Source: Fen731 sp964481885 (GTDB lineage: Bacteria; Actinomycetota; Humimicrobiia; Humimicrobiales; Humimicrobiaceae). From it: 64,000 bases of DNA. Shown piece by piece: positions 37,156 to 46,551 of this stretch (the stretch's first letter is position 1; each line of letters starts with the position of its first letter). The stretch is taken from assembly GCA_964481885.1 (NCBI GenBank), contig CAYZUS010000008.1:14066-78065 (forward strand), read 5' to 3'. A program made the position numbers and the translations under genes. Under the pieces are notes generated by a model, which searched no databases, was not told the DNA's origin, and worked only from the letters and a program-made list of their open reading frames with translations.

Positions 37156-38873
37156 TTATTTTAAGATTAATTTATAGAGAAACCCAGCGTTTTCCCGATA
37201 GCTGTATTCGAGTCTTACTTTGACAGATTCCAGAAATACTTTATCTGCTTCTGAAAGAACGGCAATATATTCATAAGTGAAATCAAGACTTGTTATTTTA
37301 TCTGCGACTTCCTCTGCAGACATGCTGCTGATGTCCAAAAACTTTACATCCCTCGGATATAGTCCATATGCAGTCTGCGCCATTATGTATATGGGCTCGC
37401 CCTTTACAAGAACAATAACATTCTGGTTCTGCGGTACTTTTTCTCCAACCCAGTTTACAAATTTTTCAAAGTCTGAAAAACCGTAGTATGTCTCATCAAG
37501 CCGGCCGTTTAAAATATATTGCTTATAGGAATCCCAATAACCTTTAACAGTAAAAATATAGTTGCTGACAAAATAAAAGGAAAAAAAGACAAGAAGAAGA
37601 AGGGGAACCAGCATGGCGAAAGTTTTAAAATNNNNNNNNNNNNNNNNNNNNNNNNNNNNNNNNNNNNNNNNNNNNNNNNNNNNNNNNNNNNNNNNNNNNN
37701 NNNNNNNNNNNNNNNNNNNNNNNNNNNNNNNAAGGAAAAAAAGACAAGAAGAAGAAGGGGAACCAGCATGGCGAAAGTTTTAAAATGGACCCTTGCACCA
37801 GCATGACTGTTGCTCTCAAGAATGCTTCCGATATTTTTTTTGATATTTAAGTTCAAATTGTCTGCATAAATATTATTTGCTTTTGCAGTTCTAAAACTTG
37901 AATTTCCACTTTTTAAATTTAAAGAATTAAGGTCACCTGATTTAAAATCATTTGTCGCAGTAACCATGTTTAATCCTCCTGTTCTTTTTGACAGAAAGCA
38001 AAGCAGGGAAAACACAACGACAAAAAGGATAAGAAAAGCATAAGCTGGGGTTAAGAAGGGGTCAATATAGCTTAACTGAAAGCAGCTTTTAAAAAAGTAG
38101 TTTATATAAGAATCTATGGCAAATACGGGCCTTTTATTTATGGATATGTTGTTTATTTGAATGTCAATGCCCTCTATTTCTGGAATCTCAATTTCAAGTC
38201 TGCTTATTTGTCCTTTCAGTGTGGGCCCGGCCAAATTCCAATCATTTTGCCAGTATTTGTTTTCTCCCACAGGTATATAGTAAGTATGCCTAATGCCATC
38301 AACAAATATCCGTGTCCTCTCCTGAATTTTATATATTCCCGGGCCGCCTGCAATATTTGCTTCGGCGTTGCTGCCGTCTGTAATGTTATCGCTAAAAACC
38401 TTGTCTCCCTTAATATTGTAAGACTCATCAACAATTATATCCTCAGAGCTGTCGTCTGTAATGTTATCATTACTGATGCCTTTGATATCATCAGCATCAT
38501 TTCCTGGGGTGGCGGCGTTGCTTAACAGGTCCATCTTTTCTTCGGAGAGGTTTATGGCAATGCTTCCGTAAGGATATTTGGCCTGTCCGGTGTTTTTTGC
38601 AGTAATACTTACAAGGATATAATCAGAAATTTCAGGAGTTACCGGATTTTTAAAATCAAAAGTGAAAATATTGTTTGCAGCGTCACTACTGCTATTAGCG
38701 CTGTTAGTTGCATTGTCTGAGGTTTGTGTTCCATTTTTGGACCCGCCACCCCTAGTTGCCTCCCAGCTAAAAACATTGGTATTTATCAGTGGAAAACAGG
38801 TCAGCAGGTAAAGGGCAAAAAGAATCATTGCAGTAAGTATCGCAATCACACGTTTTAAAGTAAATCTCTTCAT
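37156..38873 (-). CDS. Membrane protein with PMT-like extracytoplasmic C-terminal region, split by an artificial N gap
   Basis: The minus-strand frame is interrupted by 100 N (37632-37731) flanked by the same 55 bp. Removing the gap and one copy leaves 1563 bases, exactly 521 codons, with no internal stop. The protein is about 520 residues. It has an N-terminal membrane helix (VIAILTAMILFALYLLTCF), an extracytoplasmic polar domain with Asn/Asp/Ser-rich stretches, a helix near YAFLILFVVVFSLLCFL, another at MLVPLLLLVFFSFYFVSN, and a soluble end with KGEPIYIMAQTAYGLYPRDV. That end resembles the periplasmic tail of PMT/GT39-type glycosyltransferases. No catalytic motif is visible, so the function is unknown; the neighbourhood suggests a glycan role. 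Confidence 0.7.
37632..37731. other. Assembly gap of 100 N flanked by an identical 55-bp overlap
   Basis: Bases 37577-37631 and 37732-37786 are identical. This is what a scaffolder leaves when two contigs overlap by an assembly k-mer but are joined with a default gap. No sequence is probably missing. Confidence 0.9.
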
Positions 38874-38897
38874 ATTATTTGCCTTAAAAACTATTTA

Positions 38898-39461
38898 TTA
38901 GTGATAGTCTTTTAGCAAGACGGCATCTATTGTTTTTTTAATATTGTTTAAGTCGCCTGTTTTAATATTTTTTTTGCTGTTCTCATAACTTAAATAAAGT
39001 TTTTTATCATCTGTTATAAACTTTGATTTAAAATGCTCTGCTGTAGCAATAAACAGGCAGTCGTAGACACTTTCATCAATATCAAGTGCCATAATAAAAG
39101 CATTTTTTAGCACTTGCTTTGTTACTTTAAAAACTATTCCAAGGTTATAAATCCTGTCTATAATTTCCATGCCGATCATTTTATTACTTTCAGGACCGAC
39201 TTTATTTTTTACAACATTTGCAAGTTCAAACAGGGCAATCTCTGGAGCTATAAGGCCTATTTCATTATGAAGAAATCTTTTTAATATAAGGTGAGAAGCT
39301 TCGGCATTTACCTCATTTTCATTAAAAAACCATTTGATAATGACTGAAGTATCAACCACGATATTCTCTTTTTTCTTTAAGAATCCCCATATTTTTTCGC
39401 TGACCATAAAAGTATCGCTATTTATCTGCTCCTCTATTTCTGTGCATCCTTCTGAAGTCAT
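38898..39461 (-). CDS. PIN-domain toxin (VapC-like) with N-terminal extension
   Basis: A 187-residue protein. The PIN core starts near residue 34: IVVDTSVIIKWFF (Asp), FELANVV (Glu), ESVYDCLFIATAE (Asp) and FITDDKKLY (Asp). About 33 extra residues precede it. The start ATG overlaps the antitoxin stop as ATGA, with GGAGAT upstream, which supports this start. Second VapBC-type pair in the window. Confidence 0.85.
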   Translation of the reverse strand: MTSEGCTEIEEQINSDTFMVSEKIWGFLKKKENIVVDTSVIIKWFFNENEVNAEASHLILKRFLHNEIGLIAPEIALFELANVVKNKVGPESNKMIGMEIIDRIYNLGIVFKVTKQVLKNAFIMALDIDESVYDCLFIATAEHFKSKFITDDKKLYLSYENSKKNIKTGDLNNIKKTIDAVLLKDYH

Positions 39462-39733
39462 TTTTTATCTCCTGACCATCTGGTGTCCCTTAGTTTTCTT
39501 ATTTCAGTTGTTGAATTCCATCCACTAAAAAGAGGGGCGGCCATTTCTCTTATACCCAGGATACCTTCGTAGGCATCCTTTTTTTTGTCCTCCAGGAGTT
39601 TTCTTTCGACCTGGGTAAAATAATTTTCCAAGGCGCTTAATATAAATCCTGATCTGCTTATCTGAACTATTTCCTTATAAATATCTAACTTCTTTATGAT
39701 TTCCTCCGGAATTGAAATATTTATTCTTGCCAT
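39458..39733 (-). CDS. Ribbon-helix-helix antitoxin (VapB-like)
   Basis: A 91-residue protein starting ARINISIPEEIIKKLDIYKE with ISRSGFILSALENYF, the strand-helix-helix of CopG-type regulators, then a charged tail that probably binds the PIN toxin. GAGGTG precedes the ATG. It overlaps the toxin by 4 bp. Confidence 0.85.
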   Translation of the reverse strand: MARINISIPEEIIKKLDIYKEIVQISRSGFILSALENYFTQVERKLLEDKKKDAYEGILGIREMAAPLFSGWNSTTEIRKLRDTRWSGDKK

Positions 39734-39852
39734 CTTTGCACCTCACTGACTATTGTGCTTTTAAAAATACTTTATTTTTTCTTTAATAATTAAGTGTTGT
39801 GTATAATTATTACACAACATATTATACACAACCAGCAGATAATTGCAATTAA

Positions 39853-40160
39853 AGATAACGGGGCAATTTTGGTTTTAGTGCTTTGGAGCCTTGGTTTATT
39901 TAGTTCAGGTTTATTTGATGTAACTACCTGGTAAACAAATTTGTTGTAAAATAATAATACGCCAATCCGATAACAGGCGATTTCGGCTTTGTGTTTTGGA
40001 GCTTTGGCTTACTTAATGCAGGATTATTTAATGCAACTACCTGATAACCGCGTTTATTGTAAAGTAATATTTAGTCAATCCATGTTTACTTTAAGGTTGT
40101 CGTTTTGTAACCCGGGCTTGCTTTAAGCAGAGAATTAGTAAATTCGTAGTTACTATAAAT
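39853..40160. repeat. Degenerate tandem repeat, about 113-116 bp unit, two to three copies
   Basis: Unit 1 starts GATAACGGGGCAATTTTGG at 39853 and unit 2 starts GATAACAGGCGATTTCGG at 39969. They share GGAGC.TTGG.TTA.TTA, TTATTT.ATG.AACTACCTG and CAATCC at matching places. A more diverged third unit runs from 40082 towards the epimerase stop. The unit is in the spacer between the VapBC pair and the epimerase and has no gene in it. Confidence 0.65.
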
Positions 40161-41199
40161 CCATTTTTCTTATAAGGACCTCAATGCCCTGCCTGAATGC
40201 AATGGGCGAAAAACCGAAGTCCACCCGTGCGGGTTCGTAGGAATAGGCCTTGTCTACCTGCATCCTTTCAATCATGTCAGGCTTTAAGTTGGATTTTGGG
40301 AAAATTTTGCTATAAGCCGCGACCAGTAACTTGCTGCCCAGCAGAGGCAGCCGTATTACTTTAAAAGGTTTTTTTACAAGGCTTTTTACTATAAGCAGCA
40401 TATCTTTATATTTGATGGGTTCTTTTCCACACAGGGTATAAATTTTATTAAAAGTCCTGCTATTTCTGATCACTGCTGCAACTGCGCCGGCCACATCTTC
40501 TATAAAAACAGGCTGTATAAGATTTACACCATTTCCAAACATAACAAAAAAATCACGTTTTTTTATAAAATTGAGCATTTTGGAATAATTCCTGTCATCT
40601 TCGCAGCCATATATCATTGTCGGGCGAAGGATAGTATAGTCAAAGCCCACGCGGCTGCCAAAATCCTCTATAAGACTTTCGGACTCAAGCTTGGCTTTTT
40701 TCATTTCATATTCAAAAGGTACGAGCACTGAGGTAGAACTTACAAAGACAGCCCTTTTAATGCCTGTTTTGGAGATCGCAGAAAGCAGGTTTTTTATGAA
40801 TGGAGTGTTTTTTAAATCAACAAGATAAACCAGGCAGTCAGGAAGGCAGGGGGACTCAGTACAGTCAGAACGATCGGCAATATCAGAGAAACCATTATTG
40901 TCGGTGCAGGCAGCGTTACCGGGGCGGCTATTACTACCCAAGTTATCATGGCGATCGATTCCACCCGCTTCTTTCATACAGTTATAAATTGAGTCGCTGC
41001 TGAAAAGATTTCCGGTGACAAAATTAATTATTCTGTTATGAGCCAGAGCAAGGTCTTGTAGTTTTGCAAGTTTTTCCTTTTCAGTGCCGGTTCTCACAAG
41101 GCAGGTAATTATATCGTCCTGCCCGGGAGGCGCCGAAAGAATTTTCTCCAAAACAGGGGGTCCGATAAAACTTGTAGCTCCAATAATAAATAAGTGCAT
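40153..41199 (-). CDS. NAD(P)-dependent epimerase/dehydratase (extended SDR-like)
   Basis: A 348-residue Rossmann-fold protein with the nucleotide motif FIIGATSFIGPPV, a SSTSV segment and a YEMKK catalytic Tyr-Lys pair. ILRPTMIYGCEDDRNYSKM and VFIEDVAGAV are typical of nucleotide-sugar epimerases (COG0451-type). An Asn/Asp/Gly/Cys-rich insertion of about 45 residues sits in the middle of the Rossmann fold (about 78-122). Probably acts on a nucleotide-linked or lipid-linked sugar in the local glycan pathway; the substrate is unknown. Confidence 0.82.
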   Translation of the reverse strand: MHLFIIGATSFIGPPVLEKILSAPPGQDDIITCLVRTGTEKEKLAKLQDLALAHNRIINFVTGNLFSSDSIYNCMKEAGGIDRHDNLGSNSRPGNAACTDNNGFSDIADRSDCTESPCLPDCLVYLVDLKNTPFIKNLLSAISKTGIKRAVFVSSTSVLVPFEYEMKKAKLESESLIEDFGSRVGFDYTILRPTMIYGCEDDRNYSKMLNFIKKRDFFVMFGNGVNLIQPVFIEDVAGAVAAVIRNSRTFNKIYTLCGKEPIKYKDMLLIVKSLVKKPFKVIRLPLLGSKLLVAAYSKIFPKSNLKPDMIERMQVDKAYSYEPARVDFGFSPIAFRQGIEVLIRKMDL

Positions 41200-41289
41200 A
41201 TCTCAGCATTCTTTCAATATATCATCAAACTCTTTTTTTGAGAGTCTGAATCTGGAATAATAAAACAAACTTATGTTAGAACTATTTTA

Positions 41290-41332
41290 CTGATTTGACA
41301 ATTAATAAAAATAGTCTGCCGTTAAGGCAGAC
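41290..41332 (-). terminator. Intrinsic terminator of the collagen-tailed gene pair
   Basis: On the minus strand, a 7-bp stem (GTCTGCC/GGCAGAC, 41314-41332, five-base loop) is followed by ACTATTTTTATTAATTG, a T-rich tract. It lies downstream of the 41435-41773 gene. Confidence 0.7.
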
Positions 41333-41360
41333 AGAGCTTAGGGTTCTTAGAGTGTGTTTT

Positions 41361-41402
41361 ATCATAAAATAAGGCCCCAAAAAAGAGGCCCTATTTTATG
41401 AT
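41361..41402. terminator. Long hairpin, possible bidirectional terminator
   Basis: ATCATAAAATAAGGCC pairs with GGCCCTATTTTATGAT with one mismatch around an A-rich loop. It lies immediately downstream of the minus-strand collagen-tailed gene. It could help terminate transcription or protect the transcript end, together with the terminator at 41314. Confidence 0.65.
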
Positions 41403-41434
41403 AATTAATTAATTACGGTAAGATTTTGATGGGA

Positions 41435-41773
41435 TCAGTAGGGTCTAGAGTCTGCCCCTGCCGGTCCTTGCGGCCCGGTATTACCCGTCTCACCCTTCTG
41501 TCCGGTAAACACAAAAGTACCGACCGGCGCCTCCCACACAAAGTTTACTTCCTGGATAACTATTATGGTCTGGCCATTAACAGTCGTGCTCTCCTGGACC
41601 CATCTTGTTGAAGCTGATACACTGCTGCTCCATGGACCTGCCAGTTCACTTGCATATAACCTGGTAATGTTTGGGGAATCACTGTTTGCACCCAGAAGGA
41701 TGCTGGGAACAACGATACTGCTTATTACCACTACAGTTAAAATGATAATTGCAATTAATAACTTTTTTCTCAT
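41435..41773 (-). CDS. Small exported protein with collagen-like tail (paralogue 1)
   Basis: A 112-residue protein starting at an ATG behind GGAGG. It has a basic N-terminus and one hydrophobic helix (LLIAIIILTVVVISSIVV), so it is exported or membrane-anchored. A compact central domain of about 70 residues follows (TRLYASELAGPWSSS, STRWVQESTTVNGQTIIVIQ). It ends with five Gly-X-Y triplets, GQKGETGNTGPQGPAGAD. I do not recognise the central domain. It is clearly a paralogue of the next gene. Collagen-like tails can trimerise, so a surface-exposed trimer is possible (inference). Confidence 0.78.
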   Translation of the reverse strand: MRKKLLIAIIILTVVVISSIVVPSILLGANSDSPNITRLYASELAGPWSSSVSASTRWVQESTTVNGQTIIVIQEVNFVWEAPVGTFVFTGQKGETGNTGPQGPAGADSRPY

Positions 41774-41821
41774 AACTTTGCCTCCATAAAAAATTTTCAC
41801 CTGCTTGCTAATGTGGTGGAC

Positions 41822-42163
41822 CTACGTTTCCTCGTCTACCCCGTCCGGTCCCTGCGGTCCCTGCAGACCCGTGTCGCCTTTGGCTCCTCCGAAAAATACC
41901 AGTGCGCCTGTTGACTCTTCACGCATAAAGCTTACTTCCTGGATGACTATTATAGTTTGTCCATTAACCATTGTGCCCTTTTGAACCCATCTTGTGGAAA
42001 TTGAGGCAGAACTGCTCCACGGACCTGCAAGACTGTCAGCATAAAGCCTTGTTATGGTCGGAGAATCGCTGTTTGCTGCAACAAGCATGCTCGGAACAAG
42101 TATGCCTGTACAGCAAATTATTGTTGCCAGGATTATTGCTATTGCTAATTTTTTTCTTATCAT
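41822..42163 (-). CDS. Small exported protein with collagen-like tail (paralogue 2)
   Basis: A 113-residue homologue of the downstream gene: the same hydrophobic N-terminus, NSDSPTITRLYADSLAGPWS and TRWVQKGTMVNGQTIIVIQE, and a Gly-X-Y tail GAKGDTGLQGPQGPDGVD. I start at ATG 42163 because GGGAGGTG lies just upstream; longer in-frame starts up to 42361 lack that. The two genes are 48 bp apart on the same strand and probably share one transcript ending at the terminators near 41300-41400. Confidence 0.78.
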   Translation of the reverse strand: MIRKKLAIAIILATIICCTGILVPSMLVAANSDSPTITRLYADSLAGPWSSSASISTRWVQKGTMVNGQTIIVIQEVSFMREESTGALVFFGGAKGDTGLQGPQGPDGVDEET

Positions 42164-42371
42164 TTTTTCACCTCCCAATAAATGTCTGTTTGTGCTAGAA
42201 ATTAAGATTTTCCATATGCCAATCAGTCTTAAGATTAAATACTGATTTGCGTTTTTTTTGATATGCATAAAATAAGTTTTTTGCGGTGATCTATTTACTA
42301 TTAAATTAAATAATTCCATCTTTATAAATTCAATGTTTATTATAAACTTTTTACAAAACAAATCAACAATT

Positions 42372-42416
42372 ATTAATTATTATAATTTAAATAATAAATT
42401 ATAATAAATAATTAAT
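42372..42416. repeat. AT-rich imperfect palindrome
   Basis: ATTAATTATTATAATTTA at 42372-42389 is repeated inverted at 42395-42416 with a four-base bulge. It lies in the spacer between the minus-strand collagen-tailed genes and the plus-strand membrane glycosyltransferase, where both promoters should be. It is a candidate cruciform or regulator site. Confidence 0.5.
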
Positions 42417-42645
42417 AAAAATATCATTATTTAGATATCAGGCCTTTGTCTTTATTAGAAAATCTCATTTAATAATAAAAAAAGTGATAGTTATTCCAGA
42501 GCCTATTAATCCCCTTGTAACCAGACATCAATATAGTGTGAACGCTAAAATGATAGCCACGCAGCAAGACCGGAAGGATTATTTATTGATTTTCAGACAG
42601 CGAAACAGTATGTACAGTTAAATAAATAACGGAGGGGGGTAATAC

Positions 42646-42769
42646 AATATGGATGCTATATTAAAAAACGGGCAGTAGGATAATTTAGATACTATATTGG
42701 TAACAAGGCAGCAAGATAATTTGTACACCATATTAATAACCGTCTAGCAAGATAATATGGATACTATAT
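42646..42769 (+). repeat. 36-bp tandem repeat, 3.5 units, resembling 12-codon units with amber codons
   Basis: Units start at 42646, 42682, 42718 and 42754 (partial) with an exact 36-base period and no spacers. Read in frame, each unit resembles Asn-Met/Leu-Asp-Thr-Ile-Leu followed by a Gln-Gln-Asp end. TAG occurs in units 1 and 3 where unit 2 has Gln codons. A diverged unit may lie near 42530-42575. It is probably decayed coding or insertion-type repeat DNA, not a CRISPR. Confidence 0.65.
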
Positions 42770-42820
42770 AATGTTTCCAATAACATGAGTACCACCTGAG
42801 GAATTTTACTTCTGTAATTA

Positions 42821-45360
42821 ATGAATTTGATTTTTGTTATTAAACTTTTATGTTCTTTACTGGCAGCATATTTTGCAGGGTATGTGCCGGTATATTTTTT
42901 GCTGGAGTATAAAAAAGAACAAAAAAGAATACCTGATGATGAGCATATGGCCGGGCACGACTCCGGCCTGGCTAAAAAGTTTGTCAATGGGGGCGGGAGC
43001 GATAGCAAAGATTATCGGCAGGCCCACAAGGCGCCGGATTTCTCCCAATTTAATGGTGAAGCGGGCTCTCCGGGCAGGCATGATATTTCAAGGCAGATTT
43101 TTATTTTCTTTGTAAGCATATATCTAGGGTTTTATATAATATCAAACTACCTGATACTGCTGTCATTGCTGAAGATAAATTTCGGCTTTTTAAATGCAGC
43201 ATTATTTGGCCTTGTATTTTTCGTTGCTTTTGTTTTTATTCAGATTTTCAAGGCTAAAAGAGCGAAATATCCTGGAGTAAAACTACAGCATTATATTACT
43301 GGAAATAACAAGGCAAAAAAAGGCAGTGGATACCGAAGTGAAACTGGCGCCAATAGTGATTTTAAATGTGCAGGCAACTCTACGGGCTTAAAGCAACCTC
43401 CAGAATTTTCAGGGAATATGGCATTTCCAAAAAATATTACCGGGAATTCAACAGAGTATGGTAAAAATCAAAAAGGGGATGGAAGCGACCATAAAGAGTG
43501 CAAAGGCAATCCCAAAGAAGATAAGGGCAATCTGTCAGAGCGTGCCAAACAGAAAGAAGATGAAAACTATCTATCAGAGCACAGTAAGCAGGAAGAAAAA
43601 AGTCAAAAAAAACAGACAGTGAAAATCAGCAAAGTATCCATAGCCTTTCAGTTAGTTTTTGCCTTTCTCATATTCATAAATTTTTGTGTGGTGAGTTTTT
43701 TTACCTTTCTTTTCCCAATAAGATTCTGGGACGCGATTTCCTGCTGGAGTTTAAAAGGAAGAGCATTTTTTCTTGATGGCAATGTAACAGCATTTTATAC
43801 CCAGCATCAATATACTTTTACACACCTTACTTACCCTCTTTATATCAGCCTTTCCCAAACGTGGATTTATATATGGCTCGGAGAAATAAATGAGACCCTG
43901 GTTAAAGCAATATTTCCGCTTTTTTATTTGTCGCTGGTATTTATAGTTTATTATCTGTTAAGAAAAGAAGTAAAAAGGCTGTATGCCATCATCTCAGTAT
44001 TTATACTTTCCACACTCCCGGTTATTATGGATCATGGATACCTTGAGTACACCAACCTGATATTTTCCGTAATCCTGCTTTTGGGAGTTTACTATTTTTA
44101 TGTTTACGTTTTAAAGAGCAGGGAAAACCTGCCTGCCCAAAACCAAGCCTTCCAAAATCATACGGCCCAAAACCAGGTCTTCCAAAATCATACGGCCCAA
44201 AATCAAGCCTTCCAAAATCATACGGTCCAAAACCAAGCCTTCCAAAATCATACGGTCCAAAACCAATCTAATCAAAACCACTGTTCCCAGACTTTACCAA
44301 CCCAAAGCCCTGACATAATGGTACAGGAGGTGACAGCCAGGCGCAATACTCAGGATAATCTTAAAAACCTTATAATATCCGCTGTTTTTTTTGCCATCCT
44401 TATCTCCATCCGCTCAGAAGGCATATTGTTTATTGCAATATTTTTAATGATCAATACAGCCTACAATTTTTCGGCACTTCCCGGGAGGCTTCAAGATAAA
44501 AATATCTGCCCAGCCAAAGATATTANNNNNNNNNNNNNNNNNNNNNNNNNNNNNNNNNNNNNNNNNNNNNNNNNNNNNNNNNNNNNNNNNNNNNNNNNNN
44601 NNNNNNNNNNNNNNNNNNNNNNNNNTCGGCACTTCCCGGGAGGCTTCAAGATAAAAATATCTGCCCAGCCAAAGATATTAAGCCAATAAAATCCTCCAAA
44701 AGAATAAATATAATTTTAAAAACTTTATTTTCCATACTCCTGCCGGCGGCCCTGATTTTGCTGCTGCTTGCCCCCTGGACAATTCTGCAGGCAAAATTAA
44801 ACATCAGCGGCGCAAGCACAGAGTGGGTGCCGGTAATCGAGGGCCTGAAAAATGGATTAAACAGCATAATAAGCGGTAGTCTGCCAGGCGGCCTAAAGGA
44901 AAGCTTTAGTGCCGGATCAGCAGGAAGCCTGTTTAAGTCGGGCGGCTTGGAAAACAGCTTGAAAAACTTCTTTAATGGCACTGTGGCAGGCGGCCAAAGT
45001 GAAATTTCAGGCTTGTTTGATTTTAAAAATGCGCTCGGCGCTTTTTTGGGGGAATTTCTTTTTTCCAAATTTGATTCGGCAAGAGCATTTTTGGGCTCTT
45101 CATATGGTATTTCATGGATTGTCCTTGCCGTACTGGCCGTATTTAATCTTAAAAAACTATTTAAGGCATTTAACTGGATTTTTTTTGTATTTCTGACTGC
45201 AGGATTTATTGCCCTTTTTGTATCCCTTGGCTTTATTGCAGAATTTGCATGGTCTACCGAGCGCTACATGCTTCATCTTTTCCCGCTTGCCTATTTCTGG
45301 GTAATGCGTGCATATCTTTCCAATACTATTTCACCCAGGTCCTTGGCCCCGGAAAAATAA
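42821..45360 (+). CDS. Polytopic membrane glycosyltransferase-like protein (GT39/ArnT-like), split by an artificial N gap
   Basis: The frame is broken by 100 N (44526-44625) flanked by identical 55-bp copies. Collapsing them leaves 2385 bases, exactly 795 codons, in one frame. The protein has about ten membrane helices. The extracytoplasmic segment FYTQHQYTFTHLTYPLYISL followed by LSQTWIYIWLGE resembles GT-C transferases of the ArnT/PMT type. The catalytic acid is uncertain. Two polar insertions are present: about 110 Lys/Glu/Asn-rich residues early on, and a minisatellite of Gln-Asn-His units. The start is uncertain: the ATG at 42821 has no close ribosome site. The 3' end overlaps the convergent hipT-like gene by 70 bp. 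Confidence 0.72.
44140..44282 (+). repeat. In-gene 30-bp minisatellite
   Basis: About 4.5 tandem copies of a 30-base unit (CCAAAACCAAGCCTTCCAAA and the rest) encode repeated QNQAFQNHTA decapeptides inside the membrane glycosyltransferase-like gene. Copies differ by only a few bases, so the array is recent and may vary in number. Confidence 0.85.
44526..44625. other. Assembly gap of 100 N flanked by an identical 55-bp overlap
   Basis: Bases 44471-44525 equal bases 44626-44680. As with the gap at 37632, this looks like an unmerged 55-bp contig overlap. Confidence 0.9.
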
Positions 45361-46358
45361 TTCGGTCCGCTAATCATTGCAATCATTTTTTCTTTTAAAC
45401 CCTTCATTTTGTCTATAGCATTTTTTATGGACCTGTTATCAATTTTTAAATAACTGCCCAGACAAATAAAATCATCAAGATTTAGCCTGTTTCTTTTACC
45501 GTTAAGAGTAAGTGCGGATTCATCTTCACCCGGCAAATAGACTTTAGACGAAATCAGGTCATAGCATGGGGCCATGCGCCAGTAATTTGCGGGCCGTTCA
45601 ATTAATGACCAGTTTTTAAGATGCATGTCGCCATTTCCTGTCAGAAAGCAAAACAAGATTCTTTCAAAAAAATCTATAAGGTCAAGGTAAGGCCTGCTTG
45701 AAAACTTTAGAATCGCATTTCCCACTTTCTCAAGTGAAGATTCATATTTGGAATCAGGTGGCATTTCAAGCAGCTGCGCCATATCCTCCATATGGATTTT
45801 TTGTCCTCTTGGGTCCTTGTCAAATCTTTTTATAATGTAGCAGATTTTTCCGTCAGCCATATAAAACAGGCCGTGAGGGGGCACATCAAAACCTGCCGCA
45901 TCCTCAGCCAGACACATGCAAAGATTTTCATTTTGCGGAAGCTCGGGGTATTGTCCTGGTTGGGGCTTTAAAATATGTGTGCCACCGGACTGGACAAATT
46001 CAATTGTTTTGCTGATCTTATTGACTTTGACCAATGCCTTTATCTGTACTCCGGAAATCGACATACTTCCGGCGTTCTTAGTTATTTCAGAGAGAAGTTC
46101 CGTGCTTTTTAAATGAATGGAAGGGATAACACCGCTTGTCCCAAAAAGCTTTTTTATGCATGCTGAATGGTATGCCGGATGGCTCAGTGGCTGTTTTTGA
46201 TTGTCTTTGAGATTACTTTTGAGCTCAGTGCTTTTTTCAGCCAACAGTCGCAAGGATTGCTTCTGATTACCTGGGTGATTATCTTTGAGCTCTGTGTTTT
46301 TTCCACTGCCATTAGAATCAGTGATTTCCTTTAGGCAGCACATGCAATAATTATTCAT
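45291..46358 (-). CDS. hipT: HipT-like serine/threonine kinase toxin (HipA core without N-subdomain)
   Basis: A 355-residue HipA-family kinase whose N-subdomain is supplied by a separate upstream gene. It starts with a Cys-rich ribbon (CMCC ... HSAC) interrupted by about 45 polar residues with a doubled TELK/DNQKQ element. The ATP loop region is SMSISGVQIKALV, with the SxS motif known from HipT proteins. The catalytic loop is GNGDMHLKNWSLI and the metal site is APCYDLISS. HipA and HipT kinases phosphorylate aminoacyl-tRNA synthetases (GltX and TrpS respectively); the target here is unknown. The ATG has no clear ribosome site. Third gene of the minus-strand hipB-hipS-hipT set. Confidence 0.85.
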   Translation of the reverse strand: MNNYCMCCLKEITDSNGSGKNTELKDNHPGNQKQSLRLLAEKSTELKSNLKDNQKQPLSHPAYHSACIKKLFGTSGVIPSIHLKSTELLSEITKNAGSMSISGVQIKALVKVNKISKTIEFVQSGGTHILKPQPGQYPELPQNENLCMCLAEDAAGFDVPPHGLFYMADGKICYIIKRFDKDPRGQKIHMEDMAQLLEMPPDSKYESSLEKVGNAILKFSSRPYLDLIDFFERILFCFLTGNGDMHLKNWSLIERPANYWRMAPCYDLISSKVYLPGEDESALTLNGKRNRLNLDDFICLGSYLKIDNRSIKNAIDKMKGLKEKMIAMISGPNYFSGAKDLGEIVLERYARITQK

Positions 46359-46551
46359 CTTATAAAAACTTGGTACTTTTATTAAAATAGCAAATATTTT
46401 TTGATACTTACAATACTTGCTGATAAAGGAAAATTATGAATATAAGAAAATACTGATTTTCCCGCTGTTAGCACTAAGAGCTTTCTTATAAAATCAGGAA
46501 AAACGGGAGAATAAATATTTATTTATTATCTTTAATTAAAAAGTTATCAAA

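Noticed and set aside
41435..42163. Collagen-like genes as phage tail-fibre pieces
   Set aside because: They carry their own hydrophobic export helices and there are no phage structural genes nearby.
42646..42769. 36-bp direct repeats as a CRISPR array
   Set aside because: The units are contiguous with no spacers, they diverge from one another, and no cas gene is in the window.
42646..42769. Amber codon reassigned to glutamine
   Set aside because: TAG ends well-supported genes here (atpD, the LCP protein, the CapD-type gene, the phosphoesterase lipoprotein), so it is a normal stop.
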